Part shown: one piece after another, positions 27,492 through 35,274 of the stretch
Layout: every line of letters begins with the position of its first letter
Numbering within the stretch: the first letter of the stretch is position 1
Source of the DNA: Komagataeibacter swingsii
GTDB taxonomy: Bacteria; Pseudomonadota; Alphaproteobacteria; Acetobacterales; Acetobacteraceae
Assembly (NCBI RefSeq): GCF_003207895.1
Contig: NZ_NKUB01000009.1
Location: 1-64,000 of the forward strand
Direction: 5' to 3'
Length of the DNA: 64,000 bases
Program-made: the position numbers and the translations under genes
Notes under the pieces: model-generated
Seen by the model: the letters and a program-made list of their open reading frames with translations, nothing else
What the model was told of the DNA's origin: nothing
Database searches by the model: none

Positions 27492-27737
27492 TCACGGCAC
27501 GCCCATGAACTCGTCACCCAGATAATTGGGTGGCCCGCCGTTCAGTCCCTCCGCCTCGAAACCGTCATCATACGGCCCGGAATAGAATCCCATACCGTAA
27601 TTATGTTCGTTCCAGTCGTTATTGGCGATCATCGGACCGTCCGGTCCCGATAGCTGCGGCCCGGCCGGCCCGGCGCAGGCGGCCAGGGTGGCTGCCATCC
27701 CGATCAGGGGCAGCAGTTTACGGAGGGGTTTGGGCAT
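27492..27737 (-). CDS. Small lipoprotein of unknown function
   Basis: The 81-residue product has a clean lipoprotein signal, MPKPLRKLLPLIGMAATLAAC, followed by a Gly-, Pro-, Asn- and Tyr-rich tail with no recognised domain. I chose ATG 27737 (GGAAA upstream). ATG 27752 or the GTG at 27767, which overlaps the amidohydrolase stop, are alternatives in the same frame. It is probably co-transcribed with the amidohydrolase gene and anchored in the envelope. Confidence 0.6.
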   Translation of the reverse strand: MPKPLRKLLPLIGMAATLAACAGPAGPQLSGPDGPMIANNDWNEHNYGMGFYSGPYDDGFEAEGLNGGPPNYLGDEFMGVP

Positions 27738-27763
27738 ATTGTTTCCGGTCATATCGCTTTCTG

Positions 27764-29173
27764 TCACCTCGGTCGGGCTGCCGGCCTGTCCTGTCCCGCC
27801 AGCGGGCCGGGCACCTCACGCCCACGGTGCCAGACCTGCCGGATATGATCCAGCGCTGCCGGGTCCTGTGCCGGGTTGCCTGACACCACCAGCAGGTCCG
27901 CCAGTTGTCCCGTCGCGATCGTGCCCCGGTCCGCAAGCTGCATGAGGTGGGCGGCATCCCCTGTCGCCAGCGTGATGGCCTGTAATGGCGTCAGCCCGGC
28001 CATGACTGACAGCCGGAATTCCCGGTGTTCGGCAAATCCGGGAATGCGGGTTGGCGTCGCGCCCGAATCCGTGCCGAAACCGATGGGGACACCCGCGCGG
28101 TACAGCGTCAGCAGATTGCGCATGTTCATCGCCAGCGCCTTGCGCGCGGCCGCGGTCAGGGGGGCTGCCAGAACCTTCTCCCGCCATGCCGGGTCGGCGA
28201 ACTGCTGGCGCAGGGCGGGTGACAGCCCGAATGACAGGAACGGGTCATCCAGCCATTCGGGGTGTTCGGCAAAGATATAGCTGGCCTCATCAAGGGCCAG
28301 CGTTGCGATATAACCCGTGCCCTGCTGGGTCATGGCATGGATCAGGGAGGCATCAACCGACCTGTCCCGCACGCCATGGGCAAGAATGTCCACGCCCGCC
28401 GCCACCAGCGCGCGGGCATCGGACAGGTCATGGATATGGGCGGCCACGCGCTTGCCGCGCAGGTGGGCCTGCGTAATGGCGGCGCGGTATATTTCGGGCC
28501 GCATCTTGGGCAGGCCACGTGCGCCGGGCACGCCGTTGCGGAAATCATCGACCCACAGCTTGATCAGGTCCGTGCCTTCATCCGCCATCCTGTTGACCGC
28601 GGCGCGGGCTTCATCGGGCGTGGTGGGGCGGAAGATCTGGTCGGCGCCAAGGTGGAACATGTTCTGCGGCGGTACGCCATCGGGTGCGCCAATGCCCTGG
28701 TCCACGCCAAACAGGTCGGCGCCGGGGTTGAGGCCCGCATGCTGTTCGCGCCGCAGGTCGTCAAACAGGGGCGAGCGGTTCAGCCCCAGGGCGACAACGG
28801 TCAGCACGCCATAATGTTCGTACTGCGACAGTTCGGACAGGATGTTGGCGCGGGTGTAATTGACTTCCCCATTCTGCGTGCCGCTGACCTGTCCCACATG
28901 GCTGTGGTCGGAAATCAGGCCCGGCAGCACGGTCTGGCCCGACAGGTCGATGGTCCGTGCATGGGCCGGGGGCGGCAGGTTGTGCCCGGTTGCCGCGATG
29001 TGCCCGTCGCGGATCAGGATATCCGTATCCGGCTGCGGCGCGCTGCCCGTGCCATCGATAACAGTGGCATGGCGCAGCAGCACCGGCCTGTCCGGGCGTG
29101 CATGAGCCATGCCGTGGGTTAGCAGAAGCCCCGTCACAAAGGTCATCAGCACAGGGCGGCGGTAACGGGACAT
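27764..29173 (-). CDS. Exported metal-dependent amidohydrolase
   Basis: The 469-residue protein belongs to the imidazolonepropionase-like amidohydrolases. The metal ligand pair is seen in LISDHSHVG (where HxH is usual), a likely bridging lysine in LIKLWVDD, HIH in VAAHIHDLS, and the late aspartate in GFGTDSGATP. An N-terminal signal sequence (ending around GMAHA) sends it to the periplasm. Relatives act on dipeptides or cyclic amides, and the substrate here is unknown. ATG 29173 has GGAG upstream. The small lipoprotein gene follows at once. Confidence 0.78.
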   Translation of the reverse strand: MSRYRRPVLMTFVTGLLLTHGMAHARPDRPVLLRHATVIDGTGSAPQPDTDILIRDGHIAATGHNLPPPAHARTIDLSGQTVLPGLISDHSHVGQVSGTQNGEVNYTRANILSELSQYEHYGVLTVVALGLNRSPLFDDLRREQHAGLNPGADLFGVDQGIGAPDGVPPQNMFHLGADQIFRPTTPDEARAAVNRMADEGTDLIKLWVDDFRNGVPGARGLPKMRPEIYRAAITQAHLRGKRVAAHIHDLSDARALVAAGVDILAHGVRDRSVDASLIHAMTQQGTGYIATLALDEASYIFAEHPEWLDDPFLSFGLSPALRQQFADPAWREKVLAAPLTAAARKALAMNMRNLLTLYRAGVPIGFGTDSGATPTRIPGFAEHREFRLSVMAGLTPLQAITLATGDAAHLMQLADRGTIATGQLADLLVVSGNPAQDPAALDHIRQVWHRGREVPGPLAGQDRPAARPR

Positions 29174-29258
29174 GGCGGGATCTCCATCCGGCGGGACGGC
29201 GCAGTGTGGACCGCGGGCGCACCCGCGTCCATTCACATATGGGCGGGGCGGGCCGCTT

Positions 29259-29588
29259 CTAGCGCGGCAGGCGTGTGGCCCCGCCTTCGATCAGGTCGGC
29301 AAAGGCGTCGGCCACGTCGCCGCTTTCGGGAAAGCAGACAAGGACATCATCACTTTCCGCCTTGGCTTCGCGGGCAGGCGTGATCACGCTGTCCCACTCG
29401 CCCGACAGTGAGGCCACGGTGCCGATTTCCGGTTCAAGAAACTGCCATGACCCGCCCTTGACCGTTGACCCCATGACGGTTGTCAGCAGGAATATGCAGG
29501 CCTGCGGCGGCAGGGGCGAAGGCGTGCGCCGGAACTGGTAGATTGTGCCGGATTTTCCAAATAGCGTGAAAGACGTCCACGGTTCCAT
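29259..29588 (-). CDS. Hypothetical protein, 109 residues
   Basis: The product starts MEPWTSFTLFGKSG and has no domain I recognise. It is not membrane-spanning; a short hydrophobic run (ACIFLLTTV) lies near the middle and the C-terminal half is acidic. The ATG at 29588 is backed by a strong AAGGAGG. It precedes the amidohydrolase gene on the same strand with an 85-base gap, so it may belong to that unit. Confidence 0.6.
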   Translation of the reverse strand: MEPWTSFTLFGKSGTIYQFRRTPSPLPPQACIFLLTTVMGSTVKGGSWQFLEPEIGTVASLSGEWDSVITPAREAKAESDDVLVCFPESGDVADAFADLIEGGATRLPR

Positions 29589-30038
29589 AAGCCTGTTCCC
29601 TCCTTGGGTGGTGGCCGGACTATGCCATATTTCAGCGCCCCGGGGGGATAGGGGCGTGTCGTCCATCAGCCATGCAGGCCATGGCGCGCATGGCATTCTG
29701 CCGATGGTGCGGCGTCCGCCCGATGACCCCGGCGAACAGGGGGCGGCCGTTCCCCCTGTTCGCTGGTGTAACGCCTGTTGCGGCCCTGCCGGCAGGTGGC
29801 GGGAAATTGCCTGATGAAACGGATCTTGCACCTGGAGGACGGGACGGATGCGGCACCCGGGGCGAAGGATGGGGCAAGGACGTTTTTCCAGGTCAAGAAA
29901 CTGTTTCACGGGGTCAAGAATATTGTTGGCGGAGCGGTCTATCGTGGTGATGGAAGCCTGTCCGGACTTCGTGCTAGGCGGGGAGCGTTCATCATGCGTG
30001 TCGCCTGTTGCAGGCCATCATAAAAGCTGTTGTGGATA
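29589..30038. other. Divergent intergenic region before ethanolamine genes
   Basis: About 450 bases lie between the 109-residue gene (-) and the permease (+). Apart from a long inverted repeat (next entry) I see no gene I can support. Short open frames cross it but have poor ribosome-binding sites and no recognisable product. I looked for conserved boxes of a cobalamin riboswitch and did not find them. Confidence 0.5.
29732..29763. promoter_or_regulatory. 12-bp perfect inverted repeat upstream of ethanolamine permease
   Basis: GCGAACAGGGGG (29732-29743) is mirrored exactly by CCCCCTGTTCGC (29752-29763) around an 8-base spacer; a G-T pair could extend it by one. No T-tract follows. It could be an operator for a regulator such as the AraC-family protein encoded downstream, or a strong RNA hairpin. 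Confidence 0.45.
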
Positions 30039-31433
30039 ATGACCCGCCCTTCCGTGACCTCTGCCACCCCGCTCACCCCGCCGCATGATGCTGGCAGCCC
30101 CGCGCCCGTGCTCCAGCGCCGCTTCGGGGTCTTTCATCTATGGGGCATTGCCGTGGGGCTGGTGATATCGGGAGAATATTTCGGGTGGAGTTATGGCTGG
30201 GCCACGGCCGGCACGCTGGGCTTCCTTGTCACCACGTTCATGGTTGCGCTGATGTACGTGGCGCTGATCTTTTCCTATACCGAACTGACCACGTCCATAC
30301 CCAGGGCCGGCGGCCCGTTTGCCTATGTGCTGGCGGCGTTCGGGCCTGTACCAGCGTTCCTGACGGGCTTTGCCTCGATCATGGAATTCGTCTTTGCGCC
30401 CCCGGCCATCGCGCTGGCGATCGGGGCCTACCTGCATGTGCAGTACCCCCATGTCGGCGCGGCGACAGCCGCGACGGGGGCGTATGTGGTGTTCATGGCG
30501 CTGAATATGGTCGGGGTGAATATTGCGGCCACGTTTGAACTGGTCATTACCATGGCGGCCATTGCCGAGCTGCTTGTGTTCATGGTTGTGGTGATGCCCG
30601 GTTTTTCATGGGCGAATTTCGTCCACGATGGCTGGGCCGGGTCCGATACGTTCAGCCTGCATGCCGTCGGCGGCATCCTGGCGGCAGTACCTTTCGCCAT
30701 ATGGTTTTTCCTTGCGATCGAAGGGGTGGCCATGACAGCGGAAGAAGCACGCGCCCCGCACCGGACCATTCCCATGGCCTATATTGCCGGGATCATGACC
30801 CTGATGGCCCTGGCGTTCGGCATCATGATCCTTGCGGGGGGCGTGGGTGACTGGAAAGCCCTGGCCAACCTGAACGACCCGCTGCCACAGGCCATGCTGG
30901 CCGTGGTCGGCCCCCGCAGCGGCTATGTGCATATGCTGGTATGGCTTGGGCTGTTCGGCCTTGTGGCGTCTTTCCACGGGATCATCATGGGATATTCGCG
31001 CCAGATCTATGCCATGGCGCGCGAAGGCTACCTGCCCGCGGTGCTGGGCCGCCTGCATCCCCGCTTCGGGACGCCATGGGCGGCAACGCTGGCTGGCGGC
31101 GGCGTGGGGATGGGGGCCATTTACGGTGACCGGTATATCACCATCGGCGGCCAGCCGTTGACCGCCACGCTCGTGACCATATCGGTATTCGGTGCGCTGA
31201 CCATGTACCTGTTCGCCATGGCCAGCCTGTTCCGGCTGCGCCGTAACCGGCCGGACCGGGCGCGGCCATGGTCCGTGCCGGGTTATCCTGTGGTGCCGGG
31301 CTTTGCCTTTGTCGCGGCATCCTGCGCACTGGCGGGCATGGCCGTCAGCCATCTGGCCATTTTTGGTATCTATGGCGTGTTCATGGCCATGGGGCTGGTG
31401 GTTTATCGGCTCAGCCGCGCGCGTGGAGCCTGA
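30039..31433 (+). CDS. eat: Ethanolamine permease (APC family)
   Basis: The 464-residue membrane protein has about 12 hydrophobic segments and matches the ethanolamine permease branch of the amino acid-polyamine-organocation family. Examples are the SGEYFGWSYGW segment in TM1, the SIPRAGGPFAY loop, and FFLAIEGVAMTAEEARAPHRTIP. It should import ethanolamine across the inner membrane. The ATG at 30039 is chosen; TTG 30030 is in frame. The AraC regulator and eutBC follow, so uptake and cleavage of ethanolamine are encoded together. Confidence 0.85.
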   Translation: MTRPSVTSATPLTPPHDAGSPAPVLQRRFGVFHLWGIAVGLVISGEYFGWSYGWATAGTLGFLVTTFMVALMYVALIFSYTELTTSIPRAGGPFAYVLAAFGPVPAFLTGFASIMEFVFAPPAIALAIGAYLHVQYPHVGAATAATGAYVVFMALNMVGVNIAATFELVITMAAIAELLVFMVVVMPGFSWANFVHDGWAGSDTFSLHAVGGILAAVPFAIWFFLAIEGVAMTAEEARAPHRTIPMAYIAGIMTLMALAFGIMILAGGVGDWKALANLNDPLPQAMLAVVGPRSGYVHMLVWLGLFGLVASFHGIIMGYSRQIYAMAREGYLPAVLGRLHPRFGTPWAATLAGGGVGMGAIYGDRYITIGGQPLTATLVTISVFGALTMYLFAMASLFRLRRNRPDRARPWSVPGYPVVPGFAFVAASCALAGMAVSHLAIFGIYGVFMAMGLVVYRLSRARGA

Positions 31434-31540
31434 CGGGGACGCTGTTGCGTCAACGGGGCTGTATTGTTCCCTGATATCGGGAATTGAGGTATTGGGCACT
31501 GTCGGGAAGGCCGGTTCATGTTCCCGGCAGGCGTCACCTA

Positions 31541-31587
31541 GAGCAGATCCGGTTTGAATGGACACATTCGAACGGGTGAAGATGCTC
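31541..31587. repeat. Imperfect palindromic repeat with GAGCA/TGCTC ends
   Basis: The ends GAGCA (31541-31545) and TGCTC (31583-31587) are inverted. The interior GTTTGAATG and CATTCGAAC pair with one mismatch around GACA. A further GAGCAATTCC string follows at about 31604. This looks like one of the short palindromic intergenic repeats of Alphaproteobacteria. It occupies the otherwise gene-free 31434-31812 gap before the AraC gene. Confidence 0.5.
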
Positions 31588-31812
31588 GGTAAACAATGAG
31601 TTAGAGCAATTCCTTATGCTTGCAGGATGTCGCCCGGGCAGACTTTTCAGACAGGCCCTTGCGGAATAACAGCCCGTTCAGCTGGCGCCGATGGCATGGG
31701 GGCACTGGCGGAATGCCCCGCATCATTCATTCTGGCATCACAGGGTTCGGGCTTGTTCCGGACCGTCAAAACATGAAAACTGGCCCTTGCTTTACGATGT
31801 GGGGAAGGGACG

Positions 31813-32952
31813 ATGCGGCCTGGCGATATATCCGGCCCAGCAGACGGCGCGGCCAGGCAGCCACATGTGCTTGCCGCTGCCGCCACGGGGGCGTACCAGT
31901 TCATCCGTGAACAGGGCTGCGATCCTGACCGCGTGGCCCTGTCCGCCGGGCTGCGGCTTGATCCCGACCTTTCGCAGACGGCGTCGCTCGACCTTGCCGG
32001 GTACTGCCTTCTGTTTGAGGAAACCACCCGGCAGAGCGGCCATGCGGGGGTGGGCCTGTCCTATGGCCGGCATTTCACCCCGGACATGCTGGGCCTGATC
32101 AGCTTTATCGCCATGGCGTCCCCCACGCTGGGCAACGCGGTGGAAAACGTGGCCGAACTGTTCCCATATCACCAGGGCGGCACCATGACCCGCCTTGTCC
32201 ATCAGGATGATGGCTGCGCGCGGCTGGAATACCGGATCACGGCGGGTGGCATCATCGGGCGCGGGCAGGATGCGGAACTGACCATGGGCATGTTCTGCAA
32301 CATATTCCGCCATGTGCTGGGGCAGCATTGGGCGCCACGGGCCATCTGGCTGGAACATCGCCGCATCGCCGCGCCGGGCGAATATGATAATGCCTTTGGC
32401 GCGCCGGTGCATTTTGGCATGGGCGTCAATGCGGTGGTATTTGACAGGGCGGAAATGGGCTGCGCCATGCCGCAGGGAAATGTGCGGCTGCTTGATGTCC
32501 TGCGGTGTAGCCTAACGGCGCTGCCATCCGCGGCAATGCGCCCGCAGGCAGCCCCCGCCACGGACTTGCTGCTGGCGCGCGTCCGCGCCGAAATCCGCTA
32601 TGCCATGGGCAATGGCGTGCCGGCCCTGTCGCAGGTGGCGGACACGCTGCGCATGCCGCGCTGGACCCTGCAACGTCGTCTGGATGGGATGGGCATCACG
32701 TTTTCCGCCCTGGTGGAACGGATCCGGCAGGACGCGGCCCGCGAATACCTTGCCCGCCCCACCATGCCGATTGGCGAGATCGCGCTGTTGCTGGGATATT
32801 CGGAAATCAGCGCCTTCAGCCGCGCATTCCGCAAATGGACCGGGGTGTCGCCACGCCTGTACCGCACGGCCCGGCAGGCAGGTGGCGACCGCCAGGCGCG
32901 CGCCCATGCGGGGACTGGTCAAGTCTTTGTGCCTGCCGGTCAAGAAATCTGA
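31813..32952 (+). CDS. AraC-family regulator, probably of ethanolamine genes
   Basis: The 379-residue regulator has an N-terminal ligand-binding region of the kind found in OruR/ArgR-like AraC proteins (about 20-210). A C-terminal double helix-turn-helix follows (about 265-360), including VADTLRMPRWTLQRRLDGMG and the second-helix GEIALLLGYSEISAFSRAF. It lies between the permease and eutBC, the same arrangement as regulators that respond to ethanolamine in other bacteria, so ethanolamine is the likely signal (inference). The ATG is preceded by GAAGGGA. Confidence 0.82.
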   Translation: MRPGDISGPADGAARQPHVLAAAATGAYQFIREQGCDPDRVALSAGLRLDPDLSQTASLDLAGYCLLFEETTRQSGHAGVGLSYGRHFTPDMLGLISFIAMASPTLGNAVENVAELFPYHQGGTMTRLVHQDDGCARLEYRITAGGIIGRGQDAELTMGMFCNIFRHVLGQHWAPRAIWLEHRRIAAPGEYDNAFGAPVHFGMGVNAVVFDRAEMGCAMPQGNVRLLDVLRCSLTALPSAAMRPQAAPATDLLLARVRAEIRYAMGNGVPALSQVADTLRMPRWTLQRRLDGMGITFSALVERIRQDAAREYLARPTMPIGEIALLLGYSEISAFSRAFRKWTGVSPRLYRTARQAGGDRQARAHAGTGQVFVPAGQEI

Positions 32953-33013
32953 GGACAGGCGTTTATAATCCGGTCGTGGATGAATCACCCCTGTTGGGAA
33001 GGCTATTGTACAC

Positions 33014-34396
33014 GTGTCATATCATGCTGTCCTGGGGGGCGAGAAATTCTGCTTTTCCTCCCTGAAACAGGTGCTTGCCTATGCGTCGCCCTATCGCAGC
33101 GGTGATGAACTGGCCGGGGTCGCTGCCCCTGATCCCCTGCTGCGTATCGGTGCGCGTGAGGCGCTGGCGAACATTCCGCTCCGGACCTTCCTGAACGAGG
33201 TCCCGGTTCCTTACGAGACGGATGAAGTCACGCGGCTGATTATTGACAGCCATGATGCCACCGCCTTCGCCCCCGTCGCGCATATGACGGTGGGGGACCT
33301 GCGTGACTGGCTGCTGGACCATGAAATCGACGGCGCGACCCTTGCGGCCCTTGCGCCGGGACTGACAGCTGAAATGGTTGCGGCGGTCAGCAAGCTCATG
33401 CGTAACCAGGACCTGGTGGCGGTTGCCCGCAAGATTACGGTCCGCACGGCCTTTCGCAATACGCAGGGCCTGCCGGGGCGCATGGGGTCGCGCCTGCAGC
33501 CCAATCACCCGGTGGACAGCCTGCCGGGTATTGCCGCGTCCATGCTGGATGGCCTGCTGCTGGGGGTGGGGGACGCGGTGGTGGGCATAAACCCGGCATC
33601 GGACAACATGGCCAATGCCGGTGACATCGTGCATATGCTTGAAGATGTGCGGGTGCGCTATGACATCCCCATCCAGACCTGCCTGCTGACGCATGTGACC
33701 AATACCCTCCGGCTGATGGAGCGCAACGCGCCGGTGGATCTTGTGTTCCAGTCCATATCCGGCACGCAGGATGCGAATGCGGGTTTTGGCATTTCCCTGT
33801 CGGTCCTGTCCGAAGCCTATATGGCCAGCCAGTCACTGGGGCGGGGGACGGTCGGCACGAACACCATGTATTTTGAAACGGGGCAGGGATCGGCCCTGTC
33901 GGCCAATGCCCATCACGGCATGGACCAGCAGACGGCGGAGGTCCGGGCCTATGCCGTGGCGCGGGCTTTCTCGCCGCTGCTGGTCAATACGGTGGTCGGC
34001 TTCATCGGCCCGGAATACCTGTATGATGGCAGGCAGATCATCCGGGCGGGGCTGGAAGACCATTTCTGCGGAAAGCTCATGGGCCTGCCGATGGGGTGTG
34101 ATGTCTGTTACACCAACCATGCCGAGGCCGACCAGGATGACATGGACAACCTGATGATGCTGTTATGCACCGCTGGTATCAACTTCCTGATCGCCGTGCC
34201 CGGCAGCGATGACATCATGCTGAATTACCAGAGCCTGTCCTATCACGATATCCAGACCCTGCGTTCGCTGTTTGGCGTGCGGGCGGCGCCGGAGTTTGAG
34301 GCGTGGCTGGTCGCGCGGGAACTGGTTGATGCAAAGGGGCGGATGCGCATCAATCCCCCCGGCCTTTTTTCCGGGATGATACCCTGCAATGACTGA
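33014..34396 (+). CDS. eutB: Ethanolamine ammonia-lyase large subunit
   Basis: The 460-residue subunit carries the TIM barrel of the adenosylcobalamin-dependent lyase that splits ethanolamine into acetaldehyde and ammonia. The N-terminus FSSLKQVLAYASPYRSGDELAGVAA, then GLPGRMGSRLQPNHPVDS, GINPASDN and SANAHHGMDQQT are family segments, and the length is normal. The start is a GTG at 33014 with GGGAAGG upstream. It overlaps eutC by 8 bases. No microcompartment or reactivase genes are in view. Confidence 0.93.
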   Translation: MSYHAVLGGEKFCFSSLKQVLAYASPYRSGDELAGVAAPDPLLRIGAREALANIPLRTFLNEVPVPYETDEVTRLIIDSHDATAFAPVAHMTVGDLRDWLLDHEIDGATLAALAPGLTAEMVAAVSKLMRNQDLVAVARKITVRTAFRNTQGLPGRMGSRLQPNHPVDSLPGIAASMLDGLLLGVGDAVVGINPASDNMANAGDIVHMLEDVRVRYDIPIQTCLLTHVTNTLRLMERNAPVDLVFQSISGTQDANAGFGISLSVLSEAYMASQSLGRGTVGTNTMYFETGQGSALSANAHHGMDQQTAEVRAYAVARAFSPLLVNTVVGFIGPEYLYDGRQIIRAGLEDHFCGKLMGLPMGCDVCYTNHAEADQDDMDNLMMLLCTAGINFLIAVPGSDDIMLNYQSLSYHDIQTLRSLFGVRAAPEFEAWLVARELVDAKGRMRINPPGLFSGMIPCND

Positions 34397-35159
34397 TGAT
34401 CCCCCTCTTACCTGGCGCGGGTTGCAGGCAACGACTTCGGCGCGGATCGGCCTGCCCCGTGCCGGCAACACGATTTCCGGCGCGGCCGTGCGGGAATTCC
34501 AGTACGCCCATGTCCGTGCGCGTCATGCCGTCTCCGCCACGCTGGATACCAGTCGGCTGAACCTGCCACAGCCCCCGATCGCGGTTGAAAGTCGCGCCAG
34601 GGACCGCGAGGAATACGTAAGGCGCCCCGACCTTGGGCGACAGTTATCGGACGGAAGCCGCGAAAGCCTGCCACATGGGCGGTATGATGTGGTGTTCGTC
34701 ATTGCCGATGGGCTGTCGGCGCTTGCGGCGCAGCAGCAGGGGCCTGCGGTACTGGCGGCGGTGATGCCCCTGCTGGCCGGCTGGCGTATCGCCCCGCTGG
34801 TCGTGGCGCACAGGGCGCGGGTGGCGTTGGGCGATGAAATCGCGACCGGCCTTGGCGCGCGGTGCGTGGTGATGATGATCGGGGAACGCCCCGGCCTGCG
34901 CTGCGCTGAAAGCATGAGCCTGTACATGACGTGGAATCCGCGGATAGGGACGCGGGATTCGGGACGGAACTGCATTTCCAACATTCACGGCCATGGCGGG
35001 TTATCCGCCATGGCCGCAGCGAACAGCCTGGCATGGTTGCTGAAGACGGCGCGGATGCGCAATTACAGCGGCGTCGATCTCAAGGACGAAACCTGTACTA
35101 TCGGGCAGACGGTTCGACCGGACTTGCATAAAATGTTATCGGATAAATCAGGGAAATAA
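34389..35159 (+). CDS. eutC: Ethanolamine ammonia-lyase small subunit
   Basis: The 256-residue subunit completes the lyase and contributes to the cobalamin site. Typical segments are ARIGLPRAGN, FQYAHVRARHAV, DVVFVIADGLSA, MMIGERPGLRCAESMSLYMTW and the RNCISNIHGHGG stretch. The ATG lies inside the end of eutB, so the two subunits are translated together. It converges on hsdR, 115 bases away. Acetaldehyde formed here could enter the aldehyde-oxidising chain that acetic acid bacteria possess, which would explain the lack of a dedicated aldehyde dehydrogenase gene (inference). Confidence 0.92.
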   Translation: MTDDPPLTWRGLQATTSARIGLPRAGNTISGAAVREFQYAHVRARHAVSATLDTSRLNLPQPPIAVESRARDREEYVRRPDLGRQLSDGSRESLPHGRYDVVFVIADGLSALAAQQQGPAVLAAVMPLLAGWRIAPLVVAHRARVALGDEIATGLGARCVVMMIGERPGLRCAESMSLYMTWNPRIGTRDSGRNCISNIHGHGGLSAMAAANSLAWLLKTARMRNYSGVDLKDETCTIGQTVRPDLHKMLSDKSGK

Positions 35160-35274
35160 AAAGTATGGATTCCGGGCATACAGACGAATGACTGTGCAGG
35201 CGCTGCCGTAGCCTGTGGCGATGGGACTATTATCGCCTGCCGTGTTGTGAACGAAAACGGCGCCGGTGTGATTT

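Noticed and set aside
29778-30023. 81-codon open frame before the permease
   Set aside because: No good ribosome-binding site, no recognisable product, and it covers a region with regulatory-looking structure.
29700-30038. Cobalamin riboswitch before the ethanolamine genes
   Set aside because: Expected for a B12-dependent pathway, but I could not find the conserved B12 box or the paired helices; only a simple dyad is present.
35160-35274. Attachment-site copy of the tRNA-Glu 3' end at the far island edge
   Set aside because: I compared the gap after eutC with the tRNA 3' end and saw no matching run; the hsdR-side boundary stays unknown.
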